From the NCBI GenBank assembly GCA_963759175.1, contig CAVWXP010000019.1:62001-126000 (forward strand): DNA of 64,000 nucleotides. The letters run 5' to 3'. Below are positions 52,418-62,856 of this stretch, piece by piece. Both the position numbers and the translations under genes were made by a program. The notes beneath the pieces were generated by a model that ran no database searches, had not been told where the DNA came from, and saw only the letters and a list, made by a program, of their open reading frames with translations. How positions within the stretch are numbered: position 1 is the first letter of the stretch; each line of letters starts with the position of its first letter. The DNA comes from SZUA-442 sp963759175 (GTDB lineage: Bacteria > Actinomycetota > Acidimicrobiia > Spongiisociales > UBA5794).

Positions 52418-54973
52418 CTACGGGGCGGTGCCGAGGCGAACGACGATGCTGTCGTTCTGTCCGACCGGCGTGCCAGCCCCAGGTGTCGTGGACACCACGA
52501 CACCGTTCTGCGCCGGATTCGTGGTCACGACGACGTCGAACGACCAGCTCAGGGCGATCTCGAACTCCTCGGAGAAGTCGCTCAACCGTTGGCTCGCCTG
52601 CGTCGCCGTCAGCCCACGGAGGTCGATCATCGACACCTCCGGGGCGACGCCGTTGGACACCTCGATGATGACCGTCGACCCCTGTCGCAGGGGTGTGCCC
52701 GGGAGGGGCACGGTGCCGACGATCGTTCCTGCCGGTCGTGTGCTCGGCACCTCCTCGACCTGGCCGCGAAGACCGGCGCTGAACACCGCATCGATGGCCT
52801 CGTTCGTCGATGGGGCGAGCGGCGGTACCTGGGCGAAGGGTGTCTGGCGGTACACGTCGGTACCCGCTGGGTCGATCGGGAAGTCGATCGCGGGCACGTC
52901 CGCGAGCGCGTACTCCATGAACTGCCTCCAGATCGGTGCGGGGAGGGTTCCACCGAAGGCACGTCGGTAGTACTGCTCATCACCTTCGATGTCGTTCCAG
53001 ACGGTGAAGTCCTCGAGGGGGTCCTGGCGATCGGCGTAGCCCACCCACACGCTCGTCGTCATCTGGGGAACGAACCCCACGTACCAGACATCGCGGTAGT
53101 TCGTCGCCGTGCCGGTCTTGCCGGCCTGGGGTCGTCCGATGTCTGCCCTTCGCCCCGTGCCGCTCGATACGACCTTCTCCATGGCCCCGACGACCGCCGC
53201 GGCGATCTGGCGCGACACGACCGTGCGCTGCTCGACGCGATGTTCGTACAGCACCTGCCCCGACTGGTCCGAGATGCGCTGGATCAGGTACGGCTCGGCC
53301 CGATTGCCGTAGTTCGCCAGCGTCGCGTAGGCCCCGGCCATTTCGAGGGGGGAGACACCCTGGGCGCCGAGGGTGATCGACAGGTAGGGCTCGAGCGCCG
53401 AATCGATACCGAGACGATGTGCCATCTCCACCACGGCGTCGGGACCGATGTCGGCGACCAGACGGGCGTAGACGGTGTTCGTGGAGTTGTAGGTGGCGGA
53501 CTCGAGCGTCCGCAGGCCCTTGCCGGAGGACCCGCCAGCGTTCTCGACCGTCCAGTAGGTGCCATCCGGCGGACATGGGGTCGCACACTCGATGACCGCA
53601 GGACTCGAGTCGTCCCAATACGATCCGAGCGTCACCGGATCGCCGTTGCGCGAGCCGGACTCGAGCGCCGCTGCGAGCGTGAACGGTTTGAACGCCGATC
53701 CCGGTTGGCGGGCTCCCTGGCTCGCGAGGTCGTACGGCCGCTGGCCGGCGTCGATGTCGTCGCCGTACTCGACCCCCGACGCCAGGACCCGTATCGCGCC
53801 CGAGGCGTTGTCCACCGATGCAATGGCTCCCGTCGGTCCCTCCGAACCCGAGCGGAACCATGCCCGCAGGATGCGATTGGCCTCGTCCTGGAGATCGTTG
53901 TCGATCGTGATGTCGATGATCAGGCCACCACCGCCTTCGCACTCGGTGTCGGCCGCCGGGCATCCGAAGATCGCTCGCTTGCGTTCCTCCTTGGTGGCAC
54001 CGAGTACCGCGAACTGCGGCGCCTCGATGAGCTGGCGGCGAACCGCGATCATCACCTGCGGAGCCGTCGTCTCGAAGCGTTGCTGGTCGATGACCCCCAG
54101 GGGTCGCGCCTTGGCCTGGGCCCCGTCGATGGGCAGGATGTAGCCGTTGGCCACCATGCGGTCGATGGTCCGGTTCCTGGCTGCAAGGGCGTTCTGGGCG
54201 TTGAACCGGGGGTGGTAGAACGTCGGATTGCGGATCGGGACGGGCAGGAGGGCGGCCTCGGCGATCGTGAGCTCGTCCAGTTCCTTGCCGAAGTACTCCA
54301 ACGATGCTGCTCTGATGCCATAGGCGTTCGACCCGAAGAACACGGAGTTGGCCCAGAACTCGAGGATCTGGTCCTTCGTGTAGCGTCGTTCGACCTCGGC
54401 GGCGACGACGGCTTCGCAGATCTTGCGTTCGACCGTCTGGGCGGAGGTCAGGAAGTTCTGCTTGACGACCTGCTGGGTGATGGTCGATCCGCCACCGGCC
54501 GGGTTGTTCGTGACCCGTCCGAGCACGGCGCGACCGATGGAGGAGAAGTCGATGCCTTCGTGCTCGTAGAAGCTCTTGTCCTCGGCTGACAACATGGCCC
54601 CGACCACGAGATCGGGCATGTCCTCGAGGCGGACCGGGAGCGAATTGCGCTCCGTCAGCTGTCCGAGCTTGGTTCCGTCGGCGGTGTAGACGTTCGAGAG
54701 GGTGGAGAGGTTCGGGAACTCGAGGTCGAAGGCATCGACGTCACACACGAGCGCCTCCTCGGCTTCCTGAACCGTGCCGTACGCCGTGTTGATGCTGAGG
54801 AACCCGAAGAGGCCGAACCAGGTCGCTCCGACCACCGCGATGATGCCCAACCCGATCATCGCGGGAAGGCGACGGCGATGACGCTCCGAGCGTTCGACCT
54901 GGCGGATGGGTGGTTCCACGGGCACCTCACTGGACGGACGATGCCGCGACCGCCCTACCGGTAGCATCGGCAC
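52418..54973 (-). CDS. Class A penicillin-binding protein with C-terminal PASTA domains
   Basis: An 851-residue bifunctional peptidoglycan synthase. One N-terminal membrane helix (about 37-60), a GT51 glycosyltransferase (catalytic Glu in SAEDKSFYEHEG near 130, then GGGSTITQQVVKQNF) and a transpeptidase domain with SAFK (near 426), STN (near 496) and KTG (AGKTGTATNY near 617). The C-terminal 150 residues hold PASTA-type repeats (RPAGTIVGTVPLPGTPLRQG and NGVVVSTTPGAGTPVG) that bind uncrosslinked peptidoglycan. PonA-like in Actinobacteria. The start is GTG 54973; a later start before the helix is possible. TAGTCT lies 8 bases upstream. Confidence 0.94.
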   Translation of the reverse strand: MPMLPVGRSRHRPSSEVPVEPPIRQVERSERHRRRLPAMIGLGIIAVVGATWFGLFGFLSINTAYGTVQEAEEALVCDVDAFDLEFPNLSTLSNVYTADGTKLGQLTERNSLPVRLEDMPDLVVGAMLSAEDKSFYEHEGIDFSSIGRAVLGRVTNNPAGGGSTITQQVVKQNFLTSAQTVERKICEAVVAAEVERRYTKDQILEFWANSVFFGSNAYGIRAASLEYFGKELDELTIAEAALLPVPIRNPTFYHPRFNAQNALAARNRTIDRMVANGYILPIDGAQAKARPLGVIDQQRFETTAPQVMIAVRRQLIEAPQFAVLGATKEERKRAIFGCPAADTECEGGGGLIIDITIDNDLQDEANRILRAWFRSGSEGPTGAIASVDNASGAIRVLASGVEYGDDIDAGQRPYDLASQGARQPGSAFKPFTLAAALESGSRNGDPVTLGSYWDDSSPAVIECATPCPPDGTYWTVENAGGSSGKGLRTLESATYNSTNTVYARLVADIGPDAVVEMAHRLGIDSALEPYLSITLGAQGVSPLEMAGAYATLANYGNRAEPYLIQRISDQSGQVLYEHRVEQRTVVSRQIAAAVVGAMEKVVSSGTGRRADIGRPQAGKTGTATNYRDVWYVGFVPQMTTSVWVGYADRQDPLEDFTVWNDIEGDEQYYRRAFGGTLPAPIWRQFMEYALADVPAIDFPIDPAGTDVYRQTPFAQVPPLAPSTNEAIDAVFSAGLRGQVEEVPSTRPAGTIVGTVPLPGTPLRQGSTVIIEVSNGVAPEVSMIDLRGLTATQASQRLSDFSEEFEIALSWSFDVVVTTNPAQNGVVVSTTPGAGTPVGQNDSIVVRLGTAP

Positions 54974-55019
54974 ACACGATCAGACTAGGAAGCGACCTCG
55001 GATAGCGGATGGACCTGTG

Positions 55020-56573
<1,554 letters not shown>

Positions 56574-56592
56574 TCGTCGAGGGAGGCCCATC

Positions 56593-57960
56593 GTGAACGC
56601 ACCGTCTGATGCACCACGCCTCCTCGTCGTGGGCGGTGGACCGGCGGGACACTCGGCTGCGACCCAGGCAGCCACGTTCGGCATGGACGTGACGCTCGTG
56701 GAGGACCAGATCGTCGGTGGCGCCGCACATCTGTGGGACTGCATCCCGTCCAAGGCGATGGTGGCGAGCTCCATGCGTCTCCGTGCGATCCGGCAGGCCT
56801 CCAAGCTCGGCATCTTCGAGCCGCCGCCTGCCTCGCTCGACATGGAGAACCTCTCGTCGCACGTGTACGGCATCGCCGACACGATCGCCCATTCGATAAC
56901 GGGGATGCTCGATTCACAGGGCGTGGAGATCGTCTCCGGGAGGGCCCACTTCACCGGGCCCCACACGGCGGTGGCGGTCACCGGGGCCGGTGATGTCGAG
57001 ATCGGTTTCGACATGGCCCTCATCTCGACGGGATCGCGTCCCTTCGTGCCCCCGTGGGCGACGATCGACGGGGATCGGATCATCACGACACGCGAGGCCT
57101 ACCACCTCGCCGAGCTCCCGGAACGCATCATCATCGTGGGGTCGGGTGTGACCGGGGTCGAGATGGTGCACATCTTCTCGTCGCTCGGATCCGATGTGGC
57201 GCTCCTCGTCAGTCGGCACCACGTGCTGCCCCATCGTGACGCCGAGGTCGCTGCGGTCCTCGAGGACGATTTCCTTTCGCGCGGTGTCGAGTTGCTCAAG
57301 GGCAGTAGGGCCAACGGTGTGGAGCGCCGCGCGGACCGGGTCCTCGTCACCACTGAGGACGGACGGACCGTCGAGGGATCCCACGCGCTGCTCGCCGTGG
57401 GATCGGTGCCGAACTCCGAAGCGCTCGGACTCGAGGCTGCCGGTGTCGCGACCGAGGGGGGCTACATCGCCGTCGACGCCTACCAGCGCACGAGCGTCGA
57501 GCACATCTATGCCGCTGGTGATGTCACCGGTCAGATGCCGCTGTCATCGGTCGCGACGATGCAAGGTCGCAAGATCGCCCACCACATGACCGGGAGGACC
57601 GTGGCTCCGATCGACTATCGCAAGGTGAGCCAAGCCATCTTCACGGAGCCCGAGATCGCATCCGTCGGCCTCGAGGAGGTCGACGCCGCAGCGGAGGGCC
57701 GCAAGGTGCGCATCACCAAGGTGCCCCTCGCCTCGAATCCGCGGGCGATCATCGCCGGCGACACGGTCGGGTTCATCAAGGTCATCTCCGATCCTGCCAC
57801 CCACATCGTCCTCGGTGGCACGGTGGTCGGGCACCACGCATCCGAGTTGATCGCCCCGATCGCCCTGGCGACCCAGGGACGGATCCGGGTCGACACCCTC
57901 GTCGAGACACTCATGGTCCATCCCAGCCTCGTGGAGAGCATCAGCGAAGCAGCCGAGTGA
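56593..57960 (+). CDS. LpdA-like NAD(P)H:quinone oxidoreductase lacking the redox disulfide
   Basis: A 455-residue homologue of dihydrolipoyl dehydrogenase. FAD motif LVVGGGPAGHSAATQAA, NAD(P) motif IIVGSGVTGVEMVHIF, and dimer interface ending VHPSLVESIS. The redox-active CxxxxC is broken: VGGAAHLWDCIPSKA has Ala45 where the first Cys should be, keeping only Cys50. The same loss is known in Mycobacterium tuberculosis Rv3303c (LpdA), which reduces quinones instead of lipoamide. GTG 56593 follows GGGAGG, 19 bases after the mutase stop, so it is in one operon with it. Confidence 0.87.
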   Translation: MNAPSDAPRLLVVGGGPAGHSAATQAATFGMDVTLVEDQIVGGAAHLWDCIPSKAMVASSMRLRAIRQASKLGIFEPPPASLDMENLSSHVYGIADTIAHSITGMLDSQGVEIVSGRAHFTGPHTAVAVTGAGDVEIGFDMALISTGSRPFVPPWATIDGDRIITTREAYHLAELPERIIIVGSGVTGVEMVHIFSSLGSDVALLVSRHHVLPHRDAEVAAVLEDDFLSRGVELLKGSRANGVERRADRVLVTTEDGRTVEGSHALLAVGSVPNSEALGLEAAGVATEGGYIAVDAYQRTSVEHIYAAGDVTGQMPLSSVATMQGRKIAHHMTGRTVAPIDYRKVSQAIFTEPEIASVGLEEVDAAAEGRKVRITKVPLASNPRAIIAGDTVGFIKVISDPATHIVLGGTVVGHHASELIAPIALATQGRIRVDTLVETLMVHPSLVESISEAAE

Positions 57961-58008
57961 CCGGCGTCTGCGGGTCGCCTGCGGTGGGTCGATCGATCAG
58001 CTTTCCGG

Positions 58009-59754
58009 CTACTTGATCACCAGGATCAAATGGCCCGCCGACACGGTGTCGCCCACCTGCACCTTGATGTCGACGATGTCGCCCGTCGTCGGTGCCTTGA
58101 TCTCGTTCTCCATCTTCATGGCTTCGAGCACACACACCGGCTCACCCTCATGCACCGTGTCCCCAGCCTTGTGATGGATCTTGACGATGGTTCCCTGCAT
58201 CGGTGACGTGACCTCGCCGACGGCTCCGGACGAGGTCCCGCCCTTGGTGAGTTTCGGTGCCTTGCGGCGGGGAGCCACCCGCTTGCCGGAACCCGGGGCG
58301 GTGAGCACCTGTGCCCAGTACGTGACGGCGAACCGCTTGCCGCCGACCTCGACCGTCATCGACCGCTCGGCGAGTTCCTCGTCCTCCGGCAAGGTGGGGG
58401 CGGTTCCCCGCTCGATGCCGGTGAAGTCCATGGAGTTCTCGACGAGCTTCGTATGGACGCGACCCTCGACGAAATCGTCGTTGTCCAGGATGTACAGGTG
58501 TGCCGGGATGGTGGTGTCGACGCCGCCGATCTCGTACTCGAGCAGGGCACGTTTGCCCCGTGCGATCGCCTCGGAGCGGTCACGACCGGACACGATCAGC
58601 TTGGCGATCATGTTGTCGTAGTACTGGCTGATCGTGGAGCCCTGGACGACACCCGAGTCGACGCGAACGCCCGGACCTGCAGGTTCCCGGTACCTCACGA
58701 GGGTCCCGGGGGTCGGGATGAAGCCCCGGGACGGATCCTCGGCATTGATCCGGAACTCGATGGTGTGGCCGTCGGGGACCGGGGTCTCGTTCGGCGCGAC
58801 GTGCTCGCCCATGGCGATCCGCAGCTGCTCGGCGACGAGGTCGACACCGAAGACCTCTTCGGTGACCGTGTGCTCGACCTGGATCCTCGTGTTCATCTCG
58901 AGGAAGTAGAAGGTGCCATCGGCGAACATGAACTCGACGGTGCCCGCCGATCGGTACCCCGCTGCGCTACCGAGTGCGAGCGCAAGGCGCCCGAGTTCGG
59001 CTCGGTCATCGGGGGTGAAGTTGGTGGCAGGCGATTCCTCGACGAGCTTCTGGTGCCGACGTTGGAGGGAGCAGTCACGCTCACCGTAGAACACGCCGTT
59101 CCCGTCGTTGTCGAACATCACCTGGGCCTCGATGTGGCGAGCGTTCTCGAGGTACCGCTCCACGTAGACGGCAGGGTTGCCGAACCACGATTCCGCCTCC
59201 CTGCCAGCCGATTCGAATGCGGCAGCGAGGTCGTCGCCCTCGTGCACGACCTTCATCCCGCGTCCGCCGCCACCGGCAGACGCCTTGATGGCCACGGGGT
59301 ATCCGTGCTCGGCCGCAAAGGCCTCGACCTGGTCGACCGAGGTGAGCGGTTCGAGGGTCCCGGGTACTCCGGGGACGCCTGCCGCCTCGGCGGCGATGCG
59401 CGATTCGATCTTGTCGCCCATCATCGCGATCGCCGACGCAGGTGGTCCCACCCAGATGAGTCCGGCATTCACGACCGCAGAGGCGAAGGCCGCGTTCTCT
59501 GCGAGGAATCCGTACCCGGGGTGGACGGCGTCTGCCTTGGCCTCCCTGGCGATCTCGAGGATGCGATCGACGTTCAGGTACGACTCGGCTGCGGGGGCGG
59601 GTCCGACGTTCCAGGCCTCGTCGGCCATGGAGGTGTGCACGGCGTCGCGATCGAGCTCGCTGTAGATGGCGATCGTCCGCAGACCGAGGTCTCGGGCGGC
59701 ACGGATGATCCGAACGGCGATCTCGCCGCGGTTTGCGATGAGCACTGAATTCAC
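58009..59754 (-). CDS. Acyl-CoA carboxylase alpha chain (biotin carboxylase plus BCCP)
   Basis: A 581-residue AccA3-type subunit: biotin carboxylase domain (ANRGEIAVRIIRAARDLG at the start, ATP-grasp loop GGGGRGMKVV near 162, EMNTRIQVEHTVTE near 285) joined to a C-terminal biotinyl domain with VLEAMKMENEIKAP (biotin-Lys near 546). It pairs with the beta chain upstream to carboxylate acetyl- or propionyl-CoA. GTG start at 59754 is preceded by TAGGAT at 7 bases, a leaderless pattern. The 102-base gap to the beta chain holds no small epsilon-subunit gene that I can recognise. Confidence 0.94.
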   Translation of the reverse strand: MNSVLIANRGEIAVRIIRAARDLGLRTIAIYSELDRDAVHTSMADEAWNVGPAPAAESYLNVDRILEIAREAKADAVHPGYGFLAENAAFASAVVNAGLIWVGPPASAIAMMGDKIESRIAAEAAGVPGVPGTLEPLTSVDQVEAFAAEHGYPVAIKASAGGGGRGMKVVHEGDDLAAAFESAGREAESWFGNPAVYVERYLENARHIEAQVMFDNDGNGVFYGERDCSLQRRHQKLVEESPATNFTPDDRAELGRLALALGSAAGYRSAGTVEFMFADGTFYFLEMNTRIQVEHTVTEEVFGVDLVAEQLRIAMGEHVAPNETPVPDGHTIEFRINAEDPSRGFIPTPGTLVRYREPAGPGVRVDSGVVQGSTISQYYDNMIAKLIVSGRDRSEAIARGKRALLEYEIGGVDTTIPAHLYILDNDDFVEGRVHTKLVENSMDFTGIERGTAPTLPEDEELAERSMTVEVGGKRFAVTYWAQVLTAPGSGKRVAPRRKAPKLTKGGTSSGAVGEVTSPMQGTIVKIHHKAGDTVHEGEPVCVLEAMKMENEIKAPTTGDIVDIKVQVGDTVSAGHLILVIK

Positions 59755-59761
59755 GGGTTCA

Positions 59762-59767
59762 ATCCTA
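59762..59767 (-). promoter_or_regulatory. Putative -10 box of the acyl-CoA carboxylase alpha gene
   Basis: TAGGAT on the minus strand, then 7 bases and the GTG at 59754. It gives the alpha chain its own transcript in addition to any read-through from the beta chain gene. Confidence 0.5.
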
Positions 59768-59856
59768 AATGGGGTTCGCGCCGCGACGGAGCCGGCGTGC
59801 CGTCGGGGGTACGACCTCGGGGGGTGTCCGCTGGTTACCGATCCGCCGACCGCCGG

Positions 59857-61413
59857 TCAGAGGGGGATGTTCCCGTGCTTTTTCGGTGGCAGCGATTCGC
59901 GCTTGTTGCGGAGCATCTCCATCGCACGGACCAACCTCGGCCGTGTCTCGCGCGGTTCGATGACGTCATCGACCAGGCCGTTCTCGGCTGCGACGTATGG
60001 ATTGTTGAAACGCTCCTCGTAGTCGGCCACCAGCGCCGCTCGTGCCGCCTCCGGGTCGTCGACATCTGCGAGCTCGCGGCGATGGATCACGTTCACCGCG
60101 CCCTGGGCACCCATGACGGCGATCTCCGCGGATGGCCATGCAAAGACGACATCGGCGCGAATGGCCCTGGCGTTCATCACGAGGAACGCTCCGCCGTAGG
60201 CCTTGCGGAGGATGACGGTGACCCGCGGCACCGTCGCCTCGGAGAAGGCGTACAGCAGCTTGGCGCCGTGGCGGATGATGCCGTCGTGCTCCTGGTCGAC
60301 CCCGGGAAGGAACCCCGGCACGTCGACCAGGGTGATGAGGGGGATATTGAATGCGTCGCAGAATCTGACGAAACGGGCGCCCTTGACCGAGGCGTTGATG
60401 TCGAGCGTGCCTGCGAGCACGGCGGGTTGGTTGGCGACGATGCCGACCGTGTACCCGTCGAGGCGGGAGAACCCGACGACCATGTTGCCCGCGTAGTGCT
60501 CGTGGACCTCGTAGAACTCACCGTCGTCGACGATGCTCTCGATCACCTCGCGAACGTCGTAGGGCTGGTTGGACGAATCCGGAACGACCGTCGTGAGCGA
60601 CTCGTCCATGCGGTCGGAGGCGTCGAGCGGCGTGAAGAACGGAGCAACCTCCATGTTGTTCGATGGCAGGAACGACAACAGGTACCGGACCTCGTCCATG
60701 GCTTCGCGATCGTCGGCCGTCACGAAGTGGGTCACACCGCTCGTCGAGGCGTGGGCGTGCGCACCGCCGAGGTCGTCCATGCTGACCTCTTCGCCGGTGA
60801 CGGTCTTGATGACGTCGGGTCCCGTGATGAACAGATGCGAGGTTCCCTCGACCTGGTAGACGAAGTCGGTGAGTGCCGGCGAGTAGACGGCTCCACCGGC
60901 GCATGGACCCATGATGACCGAGATCTGGGGGATCACCCCTGAGGCCCGCACATTGCGCTCGAAGATCCGTCCGTAGCCGTTCAGGCTGAGGACGCCCTCC
61001 TGGATCCTGGCTCCGCCCGAGTCCTTGAGGCCGATGAGGGGGGTTCCCGTGTCCATGGCGAGATCCATCACCTTGCAGATCTTGTCCGCTACGACCTCGC
61101 CGAGGCTCCCACCGAACTTCGTGAAGTCCTCGGCGAAGATGAGGACGTTCCGGCCATCGATGGTGCCCCACCCGGTGACCACCGCGTCCCCGAGGGGCCG
61201 TTTGGCCTCGACACCGAATCCGGTTGCGTGGTGCCGCACGAAGGGATCGAGCTCCTGGAACGATCCCTTGTCCAGCAGGAGCTCGATGCGTTCGCGCGCC
61301 GTCAACTTGCCGGCGTCGTGTTGCCGTTCCACCGCCCGTTGGTTGTCCGGTTGGAGGGACTGCTCGCGCAGAGCGCGGAGCTTCTCGATGTTCTTCTCGG
61401 TGCTCACCGACAC
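59857..61413 (-). CDS. Acyl-CoA carboxylase beta chain (carboxyltransferase)
   Basis: A 518-residue carboxyltransferase of the AccD/PccB group that moves the carboxyl group from biotin to acyl-CoA. Landmarks: GKLTARERIELLLDKGSF near 30-48, DSGGARIQEGVLSLNGYG near 125-140, MGPCAGGAVYSPALTDF near 155-175 and the C-terminal AYGGAFLVMNARAI. Length matches propionyl/acetyl-CoA carboxylase beta chains. Substrate choice (propionyl or acetyl) cannot be fixed by eye; the adjacent mutase favours propionyl-CoA. Its GTG start at 61413 is divergent from birA, 49 bases apart. Confidence 0.94.
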   Translation of the reverse strand: MSVSTEKNIEKLRALREQSLQPDNQRAVERQHDAGKLTARERIELLLDKGSFQELDPFVRHHATGFGVEAKRPLGDAVVTGWGTIDGRNVLIFAEDFTKFGGSLGEVVADKICKVMDLAMDTGTPLIGLKDSGGARIQEGVLSLNGYGRIFERNVRASGVIPQISVIMGPCAGGAVYSPALTDFVYQVEGTSHLFITGPDVIKTVTGEEVSMDDLGGAHAHASTSGVTHFVTADDREAMDEVRYLLSFLPSNNMEVAPFFTPLDASDRMDESLTTVVPDSSNQPYDVREVIESIVDDGEFYEVHEHYAGNMVVGFSRLDGYTVGIVANQPAVLAGTLDINASVKGARFVRFCDAFNIPLITLVDVPGFLPGVDQEHDGIIRHGAKLLYAFSEATVPRVTVILRKAYGGAFLVMNARAIRADVVFAWPSAEIAVMGAQGAVNVIHRRELADVDDPEAARAALVADYEERFNNPYVAAENGLVDDVIEPRETRPRLVRAMEMLRNKRESLPPKKHGNIPL

Positions 61414-61462
61414 TCCCGGTAGGCTCGTGGCTGTTGGTCGGTTCGACTCATGGAAGCGACAT

Positions 61463-62152
61463 ATGGCTACACCCTACGACATCGATCATCTCGCCGAGGT
61501 GGGTTCGACGCAAGATGCCGCTTCGCAGCGCCGCGCAGCGTCGGGACGCGCCACGCTCGTGATCGCCGACCGCCAGACCTCGGGCCGTGGCCGCAGCGGC
61601 CGGGTGTGGCTCGAGCCCGATACCGCCATGTACTCGTCACTCGCGCTCGCGCGACCGTGGCCCAACGATCGGCTGACCCTGCTCCCGCTCGCGACGGCCA
61701 TCGCCGTTCGTCGCACGCTCGTGGCGCTCGGCGGCGTCACGGTGGACCTCAAGTGGCCGAACGACCTGCTGCGCGCCGGCCGAAAGGTCGGGGGCATCCT
61801 GGTCGAGGCATCGGGTGACGATGTGGTCATCGGGTGCGGAGTCAACCTCACGTGGTCACGACCCCCCTCGTTTGCGATTGCCGTTCACGACGATGACGCG
61901 AACGCGGTCGGGGCACGCGAACTGGCCTCGGGGTGGGTCGACGAGCTGCTCCGCGTGCTGGACGCCGGGCCCGACGGGTGGCCCCGATCGGAGTATGTCG
62001 ATGCCTGCGCAACGCTGGGTTCGCAGGTGGCGTGGGACGGTGGCACCGGGCTCGCGTCATCGATCGACGCGGTGGGAGGGTTGGTCGTCGAGACCTCGGC
62101 GGGTACGGAGACCGTCATCGCGGGTGACGTACATCTGCGCGCCGACCTCTAG
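61463..62152 (+). CDS. birA: Biotin-[acyl-CoA carboxylase] ligase BirA, without repressor domain
   Basis: A 229-residue enzyme that attaches biotin to the carboxylase BCCP domain. Biotin/AMP-binding motifs are TSGRGRSGRVWLEP (about 38-51), KWPNDLLRAGRKVGGILVE (about 96-114) and GCGVNL. The N-terminal winged helix of E. coli BirA is absent, so it does not repress biotin genes directly. It shares a 49-base divergent promoter region with the carboxylase beta chain, its client operon, which implies shared control. Confidence 0.93.
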   Translation: MATPYDIDHLAEVGSTQDAASQRRAASGRATLVIADRQTSGRGRSGRVWLEPDTAMYSSLALARPWPNDRLTLLPLATAIAVRRTLVALGGVTVDLKWPNDLLRAGRKVGGILVEASGDDVVIGCGVNLTWSRPPSFAIAVHDDDANAVGARELASGWVDELLRVLDAGPDGWPRSEYVDACATLGSQVAWDGGTGLASSIDAVGGLVVETSAGTETVIAGDVHLRADL

Positions 62153-62182
62153 TCTGGCGACGGTCGTTCCGGGAGCAGAGCG

Positions 62183-62854
62183 TTGGTAGTCCAAGCCGGC
62201 GAAGGCACAGAAGACATCATCTACGGGTCCGCGAGCGTGCCCGCGGGGCCGAAGACGTTCGGCGGCTACCTCGCACGCCCGGACGGTCAGGTCGAGTGGC
62301 CGACGGTGCTGGTCTTCGGACCGGAGTCCCGTCCGACCTCATCGATCAAGAACATCTGTCGGGTGCTCGCACGGCACGGGATCGCCGCCCTCGCCCCTGA
62401 CCTCGAGGGCGACCCGGATCGCGACCACCGCATCAGCAGGGCCATCGCGGCATTCATCGGGGCGCCGAACGGTGACTGGTCGAATGCCGAGTACGGGTAC
62501 GGCGTCGTGGCGTTCGAGGATGGCCTCGCCACGGCCACGCGACTCGCCGCAGTGGACCCCCGCGTCGTGGCCGTCGCCTCCGTCGGGAGTGCGTTCGATG
62601 ACCCCACCGTCGATGACCTCGCTTCAGCCGACGTCCCCGGTCTGTTCATCGGCAGCCGTGGTGATGCGACCCTCGACATCGACGCCTCGTTGTCCGCCAG
62701 GGACAGGCTGCCCCAGACGTCGTTCGTGGTGTACGGAGAGGGCGACGCCGGGTTCTGGAACGATGACGCCGACGGCTTCCGGGCCGACCGATTCGAGGAT
62801 GTGGTGTCACGGTTGGTGACCTTCCTCGGTGATGCGCTCCCGGCGAGGCTCTGA
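62183..62854 (+). CDS. Dienelactone-hydrolase-fold protein without a recognisable catalytic triad
   Basis: A 223-residue alpha/beta-fold protein of the DLH family (TFGGYLARPDG, ICRVLARHGIAALAPDL, LAAVDPRVVAVASVG, VPGLFIGSRGD). The nucleophile position of the GFCMGG elbow reads AFEDGL (Phe111-Glu112), without Cys or Ser, and the catalytic His position near YGEGDAGFW is Ala189 or Asp188. It is therefore probably not a hydrolase, and may bind ligand or assist the neighbouring enzyme. Start TTG 62183 follows GGGAG. Two bases separate it from the epimerase gene, so they are co-transcribed. Confidence 0.75.
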   Translation: MVVQAGEGTEDIIYGSASVPAGPKTFGGYLARPDGQVEWPTVLVFGPESRPTSSIKNICRVLARHGIAALAPDLEGDPDRDHRISRAIAAFIGAPNGDWSNAEYGYGVVAFEDGLATATRLAAVDPRVVAVASVGSAFDDPTVDDLASADVPGLFIGSRGDATLDIDASLSARDRLPQTSFVVYGEGDAGFWNDDADGFRADRFEDVVSRLVTFLGDALPARL

Positions 62855-62856
62855 CG

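Noticed and set aside
52370..54589. A very long plus-strand open frame (over 700 codons) opposite the PBP gene
   Set aside because: It is antisense to a gene with clear GT51 and transpeptidase motifs; its composition is rich in Arg, His, Asp and Gly as expected for a GC-rich shadow frame, with no domain.
59755..59856. Possible small epsilon subunit of acyl-CoA carboxylase between the alpha and beta genes
   Set aside because: The gap is too short and no start, ribosome site or matching frame is present.
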